Source: CAYFNF01 sp964344485 (GTDB taxonomy: Bacteria > Patescibacteriota > Patescibacteriia > UBA9570 > XYC2-FULL-38-9). Taken from it: a DNA stretch of 64,000 bases. Numbering within the stretch: position 1 is the first letter of the stretch; every line of letters starts with the position of its first letter. Location of the stretch: contig CAYFNF010000002.1 in the NCBI GenBank assembly GCA_964344485.1, positions 1 to 64,000 on the forward strand, read 5' to 3'. Below the pieces are notes generated by a model, which did no database searches, was not told the origin of the DNA, and was given only the letters and a program-made list of their open reading frames with translations. The position numbers were made by a program, and so were the translations under genes. Shown here in pieces: positions 9,263 to 18,004 of this stretch.

Positions 9263-11107
9263 ATGAGCGGGGGTAAGAAATCAAAACCATTTCATCATAA
9301 ACACCTTCCGGTGTTAACAAAAGGTACAAAGTCTATCGTGTGGACCATTCTTCACCTCTATTTTCCTTTTATTGTCCATTTCTTAACTGATAAGTATAAA
9401 GACAAGCACCACCACTTAATAGTGGATACGATCTATGCAGCGGTTTCTATTGTGCTGTTTACGGTGAACGCTGGTTTAGCAGTATGGTTTTTTCTCTATT
9501 TCACACCTGCTAACGTTGAAGTGCATATCTTTTCACCGACAGAACTGACCAATGGCGAGGAATCGTCTTTTTTAATTACGTATTTGAACAACAATAGAAA
9601 TATTCAAGATGTGGAGATGGACATCTATCTCCCTGAAGAGATGGTAATTTCAGATACTTCGGAAATGGATACGCACCTCGATATCGGAGATCTAAGCAGT
9701 TATTCACACGGGATGGCGCGCATTGAAGGGGTGATCTATGGAAATGTAGGAGAAACATATTCATTACGCACCATTACTTCATATACTTACCTTGGGCGTC
9801 GTCAGTTTGAAGTAGAGGCGCATGAAATTACGATTATCGATTCCAAGTTTGAGACTGCTGTGTCATTTGAAGAGGTAACGTCCTATGAATCCGAAGTAAA
9901 CGGAACCGTAACGTATAATAACATGAGTCCGAGTGATTACGATGAAGTGGTGTTTACACTGGATTATCCGAGTTACTTCTCTATTTCGTCCGTACAGCAG
10001 GAATCCGAGACATTGAACTACGACCATGAAAAGAAACAGATCGTATTGACCTCAGTTCAGCCCAATGAAGAAGGAGTAATCAATTTTGTCGGTACATTTC
10101 ATTTTCCAGACGGAGAACAGACGCTCTCGGGTGACGCGTTAATCGAAATTGGTGTCGTAGCATCTACACGTAGCAACACTGTTTTATCTTCAGATACATA
10201 TATTTCACACGGTACAGAACGAACCGCAATTGAAGTGCTGGCTCCGTCAGTAGTCATCCTACTCACTGGTCAGGAGACTATGCATTTGACCGATGATTTT
10301 ATCGCTACCGTGATCGTATACAACGTGAGTGACAATCCAGTGGAGCAAGTAAACGTGGAGGCAGAGTTTGAGGGCACACCGTTGTTACTGGATGATATTA
10401 GAGTTCGTGACTACGGTGAAGAGACCATTCTTTTGGAAGACATTGAACGCGAAGAGATGAAGGTAACCTTTCCTGAGCAGAAGGTGCTAGAAGCTGGCGC
10501 ACAAAAACGATGGATGGTGACTGTACCGACTGCGTTAGTAGAGGACAAGGATATTACTTCGTCCATGAAAGTCTCTGGCACTATGCTATCAACAGAGCAC
10601 AACGCATCGGTGGCAATCCAAGAAGAGAGTGTTGAGACAAAATACTTTTCCTACATTGACCTATCTTCAGAAGCAGTCTACTACGGGCCAAATCAAGAGC
10701 AACTTGGGTACGGACCGTATCCACCAGAACCGTGGGAGACCACCGGATTGCGCATACTGTTAAGCCTAGTAAATACAAACAACACCCTTTCTAACGTGCA
10801 TATACAAGCTACTGCATCGGATCAGACTGAATGGACTGGTTCACATAGCGTCACTACTGGAACCACACTTGCCTGGGATGAAGAGAAAAGTGTTATTGAT
10901 TGGTTTATTCCTTCATTAGATCCACAATCTGACGCATACGGAGCGCAGTTTGAAATCCGATTTACCCCTAACCATCTGCAAGTAGGGCAAACCCCTCATA
11001 TTATCTCAAATGTTGAAATAACTGCTGATGACACCTTTACTGAAGAGCAGATACGCATTACAGCAGACGCTGTTGATATCCCGGTAACCGTGAGTGAAGC
11101 CCAATAA
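9263..11107 (+). CDS. Membrane-anchored surface protein with DUF11/CARDB-like beta domains
   Basis: 614 aa, not recognised as a named family. Residues 1-54 are Lys/His-rich with one moderately hydrophobic patch; 55-80 form a strong membrane helix; the remaining ~530 residues are acidic and beta-rich. Phrases such as E-L-T-N-G-E-E-S-S-F-L-I-T-Y-L-N-N-N resemble the bacterial Ig-like DUF11/CARDB domains of cell-surface proteins, repeated about three to four times. Likely an envelope scaffold facing outward with a cytoplasmic N-terminus. Neighbours the secreted GHL15 protein; followed by a terminator at 11139. Confidence 0.7.
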   Translation: MSGGKKSKPFHHKHLPVLTKGTKSIVWTILHLYFPFIVHFLTDKYKDKHHHLIVDTIYAAVSIVLFTVNAGLAVWFFLYFTPANVEVHIFSPTELTNGEESSFLITYLNNNRNIQDVEMDIYLPEEMVISDTSEMDTHLDIGDLSSYSHGMARIEGVIYGNVGETYSLRTITSYTYLGRRQFEVEAHEITIIDSKFETAVSFEEVTSYESEVNGTVTYNNMSPSDYDEVVFTLDYPSYFSISSVQQESETLNYDHEKKQIVLTSVQPNEEGVINFVGTFHFPDGEQTLSGDALIEIGVVASTRSNTVLSSDTYISHGTERTAIEVLAPSVVILLTGQETMHLTDDFIATVIVYNVSDNPVEQVNVEAEFEGTPLLLDDIRVRDYGEETILLEDIEREEMKVTFPEQKVLEAGAQKRWMVTVPTALVEDKDITSSMKVSGTMLSTEHNASVAIQEESVETKYFSYIDLSSEAVYYGPNQEQLGYGPYPPEPWETTGLRILLSLVNTNNTLSNVHIQATASDQTEWTGSHSVTTGTTLAWDEEKSVIDWFIPSLDPQSDAYGAQFEIRFTPNHLQVGQTPHIISNVEITADDTFTEEQIRITADAVDIPVTVSEAQ

Positions 11108-11136
11108 TAGGACTTTTCTTGAAGTAAAGTTCATTT

Positions 11137-11158
11137 TTAAGCTAATATTAGCTTTTTT
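11137..11158 (+). terminator. Rho-independent terminator
   Basis: Perfect 16-bp palindrome AAGCTAATATTAGCTT (11139-11154) running into a T-run, 31 nt after the stop at 11107. AT-rich but otherwise classic; it separates the surface-protein unit from the GT4 gene. Confidence 0.65.
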
Positions 11159-11176
11159 ATTATGTGCCGTGGACGC

Positions 11177-11205
11177 TTGACAGTGTGAAAAAAGTGTGCT
11201 ACATT
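11177..11205 (+). promoter_or_regulatory. Near-consensus sigma70 promoter for the GT4 gene at 11250
   Basis: -35 TTGACA (11177-11182), exactly 17 nt, extended -10 TGC-TACATT (box 11200-11205). The best promoter in the window. It leaves a leader of about 38 nt, unlike most operon starts here. Confidence 0.85.
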
Positions 11206-11209
11206 TATC

Positions 11210-11226
11210 TGTCATTTTAAATGACA
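11210..11226. promoter_or_regulatory. Dyad TGTCATTT-T-AAATGACA in the 5' leader (operator candidate)
   Basis: Perfect 8-bp inverted repeat with a 1-nt centre, beginning 4 nt after the -10 box and so covering the expected transcription start. Too tight for a stable RNA hairpin and better read as a dimer-binding operator. A related half-site recurs at 12901-12921. Confidence 0.5.
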
Positions 11227-11249
11227 TAACTGGTGGAAACTATTTTATT

Positions 11250-12413
11250 ATGAAAATTGCTTACATCGGACAAAAGGGTGTCCCAGCAATCTGGGGCGGT
11301 ATAGAGCGACACGTAGAGCATCTGAGTCAGAGAGTTGCGGATTTAGGCGTGACTGCATTGGTCTATACTCGACCACACTATGTCAGCAAGGCGTATGTGC
11401 ATCAGCATAATAAAAAGAAGACACGAGTACAGTTACTGTCATTACCATCCATTAACACCAAACACTTCGATGCAATTACCCATACACTCGTTTGTACACT
11501 CCATGCAGTGAAAGAGAATGTAGATGTGTATCACTATCACGGGGTCGGGCCATCATTGTTATCTTGGATCCCACGACTACTACGACCACGCGCACGTGTG
11601 GTTACCACATTTCATAGCCCTGACCGATTGCATCAGAAGTGGGGGCTCGTCGCACGTTTAATGTTAACGCTCGGAGAATTGACATCATTACTGTTCGCAC
11701 ACGAGACCATTACAGTTTCTAAGAATCTTCAACAGTACTGTAAGAAGCAGTATAAACGAGACACTACCTATATTCCGAACGGCGTTCCACAAGTTGAGAA
11801 TAAGAAGGCGTCACGCATTACCGCACAATTCGGTTTACAGCAAGATGAGTACATTTTAGTTGTTACTCGGTTAGTACGACATAAAGGTGTACATCATCTG
11901 ATTCGAGCATTTAACATGATTGATACTGATAAGAAGCTGGTGGTTGTTGGAGACTCAGCGCACACGGATGATTATGTACAAGAACTCGAGGAATTAGCTC
12001 AGGATAACGACAACATTCTATTCACTGGATATCAATCAGGCGCTGTGCTGGAAGAGCTTTTCTCTAACTGTTATCTCTACGTCCAACCGTCTGAGTCAGA
12101 AGGACTCTCTATCTCACTTCTTGAAGCAGGAAGTTACGGACGTGCGGTGTTAGTGAGTGATATTCCAGCAAATATGGAGATCGCTGAACGACGCGGATTT
12201 ACATTTAAGAATACAGACGTCTCTGATCTAGCCTATCAATTACAACATGTGCTGGATTCACCAATAGTCGCAACTGAAGCTGGTAAAAAGTTACGCCAGT
12301 ATATCCTTCAGGAGTACCATTGGGATACTATTGCAAAACACACTGTTGATCTCTATGAATCTGCATTAGGGTCAGCAACTGTTCAACCACGCGTACGTGT
12401 GACCGTGAAGTAA
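11250..12413 (+). CDS. Glycosyltransferase family 4
   Basis: 387 aa. ATG 11250 is chosen over an upstream in-frame GTG (11196) because that codon lies in the promoter and because M-K-I-A-Y-I-G-Q-K-G is the usual beginning of this subgroup. G-G-I-E-R-H-V near residue 18; V-T-R-L-V-R-H-K-G near 207; P-S-E-S-E-G-L-S-I-S-L-L-E-A in the donor site. GGTGG about 13 nt before the ATG is one of the few SD-like sequences in the window. Monocistronic: own promoter, and a terminator 20 nt after the stop. Confidence 0.9.
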   Translation: MKIAYIGQKGVPAIWGGIERHVEHLSQRVADLGVTALVYTRPHYVSKAYVHQHNKKKTRVQLLSLPSINTKHFDAITHTLVCTLHAVKENVDVYHYHGVGPSLLSWIPRLLRPRARVVTTFHSPDRLHQKWGLVARLMLTLGELTSLLFAHETITVSKNLQQYCKKQYKRDTTYIPNGVPQVENKKASRITAQFGLQQDEYILVVTRLVRHKGVHHLIRAFNMIDTDKKLVVVGDSAHTDDYVQELEELAQDNDNILFTGYQSGAVLEELFSNCYLYVQPSESEGLSISLLEAGSYGRAVLVSDIPANMEIAERRGFTFKNTDVSDLAYQLQHVLDSPIVATEAGKKLRQYILQEYHWDTIAKHTVDLYESALGSATVQPRVRVTVK

Positions 12414-12433
12414 TGATTCTTCTATAGACTATA

Positions 12434-12462
12434 AAAACCCCTTGCTGATCAAGGGGTTTTTT
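12434..12462 (+). terminator. Rho-independent terminator
   Basis: AAAACCCCTTG (12434-12444), 5-nt loop, CAAGGGGTTTT (12450-12460), then further T. Eleven perfect pairs; a textbook bacterial intrinsic terminator, 21 nt after the GT4 stop. Confidence 0.92.
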
Positions 12463-12488
12463 GCTACAGTGTATTCGTTTGTTAGAGA
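12461..12488 (+). promoter_or_regulatory. Promoter for gtrA-like gene
   Basis: TTGCTA (12461-12466), 16 nt, then extended -10 TGT-TAGAGA (box 12483-12488), 6 nt before ATG 12495. The -35 overlaps the terminator T-run. Predicted leaderless. Confidence 0.45.
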
Positions 12489-12494
12489 TGTAGA

Positions 12495-12899
12495 ATGAAA
12501 ACTTACCAACAATTTATACGCTTTGCTACGATCGGAGTGGTGAACACACTCCTGGATGCGGCAATCTATATCGGCTTAACACGCGGGCTGAATTTTTTTC
12601 ACGATCATATTCTACTTGCCGCGTTGATTGCGTTCATGATCGCAGGACTGCATAGCTTTTTCTGGAATAAGTATTGGACCTTTAAAGAATCTGGTAGCTC
12701 CAAGCATACTTCTACGCAGCTTGTACAGTTTTATTCTGCATCTGGAGTCGCCCTTATCGTTAATGAATTCGTTTTATGGACCGTAGTGAGTATGGAAGTG
12801 AATGATATCATTGCAAAACTCATCGCTTCTGCGTTTGCTGCTGGAACAAATTTCCTTTTACAAAAAACCTTTGTATTTACAAAAAAGTCTAAAGAATAA
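12495..12899 (+). CDS. GtrA-like membrane protein
   Basis: 134 aa with four hydrophobic helices, the size and layout of the GtrA/DPMS family. F-I-R-F-A-T-I-G-V-V-N-T near the N-terminus and F-F-W-N-K-Y-W-T-F near residue 57 are family hallmarks; it ends with a Lys-rich tail. GtrA proteins are thought to help flip or position polyprenyl-phosphate-linked sugars. It sits 18 nt before a GT2 polyprenyl-phosphate glycosyltransferase, the standard partner. Confidence 0.88.
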   Translation: MKTYQQFIRFATIGVVNTLLDAAIYIGLTRGLNFFHDHILLAALIAFMIAGLHSFFWNKYWTFKESGSSKHTSTQLVQFYSASGVALIVNEFVLWTVVSMEVNDIIAKLIASAFAAGTNFLLQKTFVFTKKSKE

Positions 12900-12928
12900 T
12901 TGTCATTTCAGGGTGAAATGAGTATAAT
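12900..12928 (+). promoter_or_regulatory. Consensus promoter overlapping the GT2 start
   Basis: -35 TTGTCA (12900-12905), 17 nt, -10 TATAAT (12923-12928). It straddles the ATG at 12918, so a transcript from it would begin at about 12935, inside the annotated gene. An imperfect dyad TCATTTC/GAAATGA (12903-12909/12915-12921) lies in the spacer. Confidence 0.5.
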
Positions 12929-13640
12929 AGTAAAAGATCTTTCAATAATAATTCCTGCGTATAATGAGGAACAGCGTATCCTTCCTACGCTTGAGGTACT
13001 GTTGAAGTATTGCGAACAGAGTCCGTTGGATATAGATATTATCGTTGTTGATGACGGTTCTAGTGACGCAACAGCACAGATTGTCGAACAGCTGAATAGT
13101 GCAGTCATTCAAGTAGTGCGATTGAATCAGAATCAGGGAAAGTTTGCAGCGATTCGAGCGGGCATTTCCGCATCTGAACGGTCCTGGGTATTGCTATATG
13201 ATGCTGATAGTGCAACACCGATTGAAATGCTCGATACGTTTCTTCCGCATACCTCTGAGGCACAATGCATCATAGCGTCTCGCGCAGTTCAAGACGCAGA
13301 CATTAGTACGCCTCAGTCACAGTTGCGCATGTCACTAGGTCGTTTCGGTAATCTTCTGATTCGCAAGCTTACTGGGTTGGGATTTCATGATACGCAGTGT
13401 GGCTTCAAGTTGATTAGAGCAGATATGGCGAAGAAAGCCTCCACAGTCATGAAGATCAATCGATACGCTGGAGATATTGAACTGCTCTACCTGATTCAGA
13501 AAAACGCTGGGGCTATCCAAGAGCGGGGAGTGACTTGGCATGATGTACCGATTAGTAAAGTCCGATGGGTCGATTATCCAAAGACACTACTCGATCTGTT
13601 ACGAATCATTTGGAATATAAAAACAGGAGTATATTCATAA
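12918..13640 (+). CDS. GT2 polyprenyl-phosphate glycosyltransferase (DPM1-like)
   Basis: 240 aa. S-I-I-I-P-A-Y-N-E-E near residue 8, V-V-D-D-G-S-S-D near 45 and D-A-D-S around 100 form the GT-A nucleotide and metal site; there is no C-terminal membrane helix. Partner of the GtrA-like protein. It probably makes a polyprenyl-phosphate monosaccharide, the donor class used by GT-C enzymes. The start is ambiguous: ATG 12918 is inside a promoter, and an in-frame TTG lies at 12900. Confidence 0.87.
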   Translation: MSIIVKDLSIIIPAYNEEQRILPTLEVLLKYCEQSPLDIDIIVVDDGSSDATAQIVEQLNSAVIQVVRLNQNQGKFAAIRAGISASERSWVLLYDADSATPIEMLDTFLPHTSEAQCIIASRAVQDADISTPQSQLRMSLGRFGNLLIRKLTGLGFHDTQCGFKLIRADMAKKASTVMKINRYAGDIELLYLIQKNAGAIQERGVTWHDVPISKVRWVDYPKTLLDLLRIIWNIKTGVYS

Positions 13641-13643
13641 TCT

Positions 13644-14708
13644 ATGGCACAAAAAGCAATATTTGATAAAAAAAATGTAATCGTAGTCGGTGGAGCTGGG
13701 TTTATCGGATCTCATCTTTGTGATGAGCTGGTGAAAACTGCGAAAGTGATCTGTATAGACAACTATGCAAGTGGTTCAGTGAGCAATATCTCACATCTTT
13801 TGCAGCATCCAAATTTTATCTTCTTGAAGCACGATATCAACGAACCGATCGATCTCACCACATTTCCTGAGTTAGAAGAGTTTCAAATCACCTTTCAAGG
13901 TATTCAAGAGGTCTATTATTTAGCGTGCCCAACTGTTCAGTTAGGGTTTGAGGAGTATGCAGTAGCAACTGCTAAAACCAACTCAGTAGGGGTTATTCAT
14001 GCATTAGATTTAGCGCATGAGCATGAAGCAAAATTCTTATTTGCTTCTACTCGGTCAGTATACGGGGACCCACTCGACGGACAGGAGAGTTTCGATGAAG
14101 GGTATTGGGGTTTCGTTGATGCAACTGGAGAGCGTGCTTGCTACAACGAAGGAAAGCGATTTGCAGAGGCTGTGACTATGACCTATCACCGCACGTATCA
14201 GATGGATACCAAGATTGCTCGAGTTTTTAATGTGTATGGGCCGCGCATGAAATTAAATTCCGGACGCATGATTCCTGATTTTGTTCGTTCAGCTATAGAT
14301 CGACAGGATGTGTTAATTTACGGAGACGGTTCATCCGAAGACAGTTACTGTTATGTTGATGATATGGTGCAAGGATTAGTTGCATTAATGCTTTCCAATG
14401 TGAATGAGCCCGTGAACCTTGGAAATCCAGTGAACTATCAAATAATTGATATTGCAAAGAAGATTATAGAAGTAGTAGGGTCCAAGTCCAATATTGTATT
14501 TCAAGATGAGATTACTGGGTTAGTAAAACATGCATCTCCGGATATTGAGCGCGCTAAACAGTATCTGGGCTGGTTCCCAATTACAGAGATAGATGTTGGA
14601 TTAGAGCGCACAGTTGAGGATATGATGGGCTCTCAAGTGTTAACGTACTCTTCTGTCAGAGAAAAGAGTCAACAATCAGGAGATAAATCGTCACCAACAC
14701 CTTCATGA
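13644..14708 (+). CDS. UDP-xylose-synthase-like SDR with altered active site
   Basis: 354 aa. Extended SDR: G-G-A-G-F-I-G-S-H NAD site near the N-terminus; Y167-x3-K171 within ACYNEGKR, the characteristic segment of UDP-glucuronate decarboxylases; Y-G-P-R-M further on. But the position of the catalytic Glu in the family T-S-E-V-Y-G motif is Ser (T-R-S-V-Y-G, S138), and the Arg of the T-R-x-F-x-Y-V motif is replaced (E-D-S-Y-C-Y-V, D233). So it may act on another NDP-sugar, or not decarboxylate. It has no recognisable SD, and overlaps the next SDR by 4 nt. Confidence 0.8.
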   Translation: MAQKAIFDKKNVIVVGGAGFIGSHLCDELVKTAKVICIDNYASGSVSNISHLLQHPNFIFLKHDINEPIDLTTFPELEEFQITFQGIQEVYYLACPTVQLGFEEYAVATAKTNSVGVIHALDLAHEHEAKFLFASTRSVYGDPLDGQESFDEGYWGFVDATGERACYNEGKRFAEAVTMTYHRTYQMDTKIARVFNVYGPRMKLNSGRMIPDFVRSAIDRQDVLIYGDGSSEDSYCYVDDMVQGLVALMLSNVNEPVNLGNPVNYQIIDIAKKIIEVVGSKSNIVFQDEITGLVKHASPDIERAKQYLGWFPITEIDVGLERTVEDMMGSQVLTYSSVREKSQQSGDKSSPTPS

Positions 14709-15637
14709 ACATTCTAGTTACTGGAGGCGCGGGTTTTATTGGGTCGCATATTGTTGATGCGCTCGTAGAGAGGGACGACACTACAGTAACGGTTGTAGAT
14801 GATTTATCTTTTGGTAAGAAGGAGCAGGTTTCTCCAAAAGCGACTTTCATAGAGCAAAGCATCTGCGATCCATCGATTGATGCCGTGTTTGCAGATGGGT
14901 CTTTTGACGTCGTTATTCATTGTGCAGCACAGAAAAGCGTTCGGCAGTCATTTGAAGATCCAGTATATGACGCAGAACAGAATATTATTGGATTACTTCG
15001 ATTATTAGAAGCATGCAAAAAATATACCGTCGGGGCATTTATTCTACTATCCACTGGCGGAACTATCTATGGAGAGGCATCGACATTTCCAACTCCAGAA
15101 ACCGCAGATCTTGAACCGTTGTCACCGTATACAGCAAGCAAGCTCGCGGGTGAAGTATATATAAATTATTACTCGAAGATTTATGGATTAACAGGCATTT
15201 CCTTGCGATTAGCTAATGTATACGGCCCAAGACAGGATCCAAAAGGAGAGGCAGGAGTGCTGGCAATCTTCAGTGATCGCATACTGAATAATGAACCGTT
15301 ATTGATCTACGGAGATGGAAATCAGACACGAGATTACATCTATGTTAGCGATGTGGTGTCTGCGTGTACTGCTGTGTTAGAACGCCTTGACGAACCAATA
15401 GCAGGTCAGTATAATATCGGAACTGGCGAAGAGACATCCGTGAATGAATTAGCGGAGAAAATAACGTCAGTTTCTGGAGCATCCGTACACATTGAGCATA
15501 TTGATGCAATTCCAGGGGAATTATCACGGAGCGCGATTGATAACAGCCTATTCAAGCAGCAGTTCAAATGGGGTGTAACAGTTCCACTTGAGCAAGGAAT
15601 AGAGAAAACATTCAAATGGTTTTCATCTCAATCATGA
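14705..15637 (+). CDS. NAD-dependent sugar-nucleotide epimerase (GalE-like)
   Basis: 310 aa. G-G-A-G-F-I-G-S-H at residues 7-15; S-T-G-G-T-I-Y-G and S-P-Y-T-A-S-K carry the Ser/Thr, Tyr and Lys of the SDR triad; V-Y-G-P-R-Q-D-P-K-G-E-A-G-V follows, as in many UDP-glucose 4-epimerase homologues. Likely interconverts 4-epimers of a UDP-hexose. Starts in the stop of the UXS-like gene (ATGA). Exact substrate unknown. Confidence 0.83.
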   Translation: MNILVTGGAGFIGSHIVDALVERDDTTVTVVDDLSFGKKEQVSPKATFIEQSICDPSIDAVFADGSFDVVIHCAAQKSVRQSFEDPVYDAEQNIIGLLRLLEACKKYTVGAFILLSTGGTIYGEASTFPTPETADLEPLSPYTASKLAGEVYINYYSKIYGLTGISLRLANVYGPRQDPKGEAGVLAIFSDRILNNEPLLIYGDGNQTRDYIYVSDVVSACTAVLERLDEPIAGQYNIGTGEETSVNELAEKITSVSGASVHIEHIDAIPGELSRSAIDNSLFKQQFKWGVTVPLEQGIEKTFKWFSSQS

Positions 15638-15651
15638 TAATGATTGATTTA

Positions 15652-15664
15652 TGTTGTAACAACA
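15652..15664. promoter_or_regulatory. Perfect dyad TGTTGT-A-ACAACA upstream of ugd
   Basis: 13-bp palindrome in the 79-nt gap between the GalE-like gene and ugd, next to an ATCATGATAATGAT stretch. No T-run follows, so it is an operator candidate rather than a terminator. No convincing -35/-10 pair was found in this gap. Confidence 0.35.
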
Positions 15665-15716
15665 CCCAGACAAAAAAATAGCAGTATAAGTAATATTAAA
15701 TAAGAAACATTAGATT

Positions 15717-17030
15717 ATGAACATTGCCGTTGTAGGAACAGGATATGTCGGTCTTGTCACCGGAACCTGCTTAGCTGAAATCGGACACACAGTGCATTGT
15801 GTGGATATCGATGAAGAGAAGATCAAAAAATTAGAGAATGGGGAGATTCCAATCTTTGAACCAGGGTTGGATACATTAGTAGTAAATAACGTGCGAGCAA
15901 AACGCTTGCAGTTTACTACGTCGCTTCCTGATGTAATTGACGATGCGAAAGTAGTAGTAATCGCAGTAGGGACGCCTTCACGTCCGGATGGTCATGCAGA
16001 TATGCAGTATGTCTATGCAGTTGCGAAACAGATTGGAGAACATATTAAAGATTATAAAGTTATAGTCAATAAAAGTACGGTTCCGGTCGGCACAGCGACT
16101 GAAGTAGAGAATCTGATAAAAGAAAGTTATAGTGGCGATTTTGATGTGGTGTCCTGTCCAGAGTTCTTGCGAGAAGGGTGCGCAGTCGATGATTTCATGA
16201 ATCCAGATCGAATTGTGATTGGTGTGCGCAAGGATAAAGCAGCCAAGATCATGCTGGATGTCTTTAACCGTATTAAAGGCGAGAAGCTCGTTACTACAGT
16301 AGAGAGTGCCGAGCTGATCAAGTATGCGTCTAATGCATTTTTAGCTACCAAGATTTCATTCATCAATGAAATTGCACATCTCTGTGAACGTGCAGGTGGA
16401 GACATTGAAGAAGTAGCATACGGTATTGGTTTGGATACGCGCATAGGGCCAAAATTTCTGCAAGCTGGTATTGGCTGGGGTGGATCATGCTTTCCGAAAG
16501 ATGTTCGTGCTTTAGATCAGATCGGCGGAGCGCACGGGTATGAATTTAAACTCTTGAAAGCCGTGATTGAGGTCAACAACCATCAAAGACGGCACATGGT
16601 AGAGAAAATAAAAGAGTACTTTCAAGGTAATGTACGCGATAAAAAGATTGCAGTTCTGGGTTTGGCGTTTAAAGGAAATACTGATGATATTCGTGAATCC
16701 GCTGCTATTGATATCATTCGTTATCTAGCGGATGAAGGTGCTGAGATTCACGCCTTTGATTACGAAGCCACAACAAATGCAAAAAAAGAACTAGGAGAGA
16801 CTACCATTACGTATGTTGAAGATCCGTATGATGCAATGAAGGATGCAGATGCAGTAGTACTCGCAACAGAGTGGCCACAGTTTCAAGAGCTCGATTGGGC
16901 AAAAGTGAAAGAACTAGTTAAGACACCAGTACTATTTGATGGAAGAAACCACCTGAAACCTCGACGCATGCGAGAGGAGTTTGGGTTTAAGTACTATTCC
17001 GTCGGACGGAACGGTGAGAATAAACAATAA
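15717..17030 (+). CDS. ugd: UDP-glucose 6-dehydrogenase
   Basis: 437 aa, full length. V-G-T-G-Y-V-G-L-V-T-G (residues 6-16) binds NAD; G-G-S-C-F-P-K-D contains the catalytic Cys (C258). It oxidises UDP-glucose to UDP-glucuronate using two NAD+. It heads a nine-gene plus-strand run ending at 24851. UDP-glucuronate could feed the 4-epimerase-like SDR at 59076-60038 and the UXS-like SDR. The close relative UDP-ManNAc dehydrogenase cannot be fully excluded. Confidence 0.9.
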   Translation: MNIAVVGTGYVGLVTGTCLAEIGHTVHCVDIDEEKIKKLENGEIPIFEPGLDTLVVNNVRAKRLQFTTSLPDVIDDAKVVVIAVGTPSRPDGHADMQYVYAVAKQIGEHIKDYKVIVNKSTVPVGTATEVENLIKESYSGDFDVVSCPEFLREGCAVDDFMNPDRIVIGVRKDKAAKIMLDVFNRIKGEKLVTTVESAELIKYASNAFLATKISFINEIAHLCERAGGDIEEVAYGIGLDTRIGPKFLQAGIGWGGSCFPKDVRALDQIGGAHGYEFKLLKAVIEVNNHQRRHMVEKIKEYFQGNVRDKKIAVLGLAFKGNTDDIRESAAIDIIRYLADEGAEIHAFDYEATTNAKKELGETTITYVEDPYDAMKDADAVVLATEWPQFQELDWAKVKELVKTPVLFDGRNHLKPRRMREEFGFKYYSVGRNGENKQ

Positions 17031-17038
17031 GCTCCTGT

Positions 17039-18004
17039 ATGAGATTAATAGTCACTATACCAGCGTATAATGAGGAAGAGAATATACGTGAAGTTATTCA
17101 AGAGATACCACGATCTATAGACGGTATAGATGATGTGAAAGTCTTGGTGTACGACGATGGGTCGACAGATAAGACATGTGAAGTCGCGAGGCAAGCTGGC
17201 GCAGATTATGTGCTGAGCAATTCACGGAATCAAGGGTTGGCAATTACGTTTAAGCGCGCATTGTGGGAAGCACTTCAGTACGGAGCAGATATTATTGTAA
17301 ACACCGATGGCGATAATCACTATGACCAATCTCGCATCCCAGACTTGATTGATCCGATTATGAAGCGAAGGGGTGATATCGTGATTGGTTCCAGAAAAGT
17401 AGCAGAACTCGAACATATGCCGTTCTGGAATAAACACCTGAACCGCATCGGGAGTTTCGTCTTAACGCGATGGGTTGGGCTGCCTAAAGTTGATGTTTCA
17501 ACTGGTTTCCGAGCGTACTCACGTGAGGCTGCACTGCGACTGAGTGTCTATTCCTTACATACGTACGTTCATACCACATTACTGTCGGCTGAGGATCAAC
17601 ATCTGCACACAGTTGAAGTCCCAATTAAAGCACGCGCTGTGACGCGGAAGTCTCGGTTAATTAACAATATTCCGAGTCACTTGTGGAAAGCAAGCATCAA
17701 TATCATTCGCAATATCGTTCTATTTCGTCCGCTACGCTTTTTCGGCCTGCTTTCAGTAGCGTTATTCGCTATTGGAGTAGCGCCGATTATTCGTTGGATC
17801 TACTTCTATAGCATCGGCGACGGCCGCGGTCATTTACAGTCATTAACACTCGGCGGGGTGTTAGTGATTCTGAGCTTTAACAGTTTAATGTTGGGCCTAT
17901 TAGGATCTTCTATTGGATGGTCCAGAAAAAGTACTGAGGAGGTACTGTATCACGTAAAAAAAAGAGAGTTAACACAAGCACGTAACTATGAAAAAGGAGA
18001 TTAA
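17039..18004 (+). CDS. GT2 polyprenyl-phosphate glycosyltransferase with two C-terminal TMs
   Basis: 321 aa. I-P-A-Y-N-E-E-E-N-I at residues 6-15, D-D-G-S-T-D near 40, and N-T-D-G-D-N around 86 form the GT-A site. After residue ~225 come two hydrophobic hairpins (P-L-R-F-F-G and a Leu/Ile-rich segment), as in DPM1/ArnC-type enzymes. Likely makes a polyprenyl-phosphate hexose or uronic acid for GT-C transferases. It overlaps the small gene at 17988 by 17 nt. Confidence 0.88.
   Translation: MRLIVTIPAYNEEENIREVIQEIPRSIDGIDDVKVLVYDDGSTDKTCEVARQAGADYVLSNSRNQGLAITFKRALWEALQYGADIIVNTDGDNHYDQSRIPDLIDPIMKRRGDIVIGSRKVAELEHMPFWNKHLNRIGSFVLTRWVGLPKVDVSTGFRAYSREAALRLSVYSLHTYVHTTLLSAEDQHLHTVEVPIKARAVTRKSRLINNIPSHLWKASINIIRNIVLFRPLRFFGLLSVALFAIGVAPIIRWIYFYSIGDGRGHLQSLTLGGVLVILSFNSLMLGLLGSSIGWSRKSTEEVLYHVKKRELTQARNYEKGD

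Noticed and set aside
15652..15664. Terminator after the GalE-like gene
   Set aside because: The dyad is short and not followed by a T-run.
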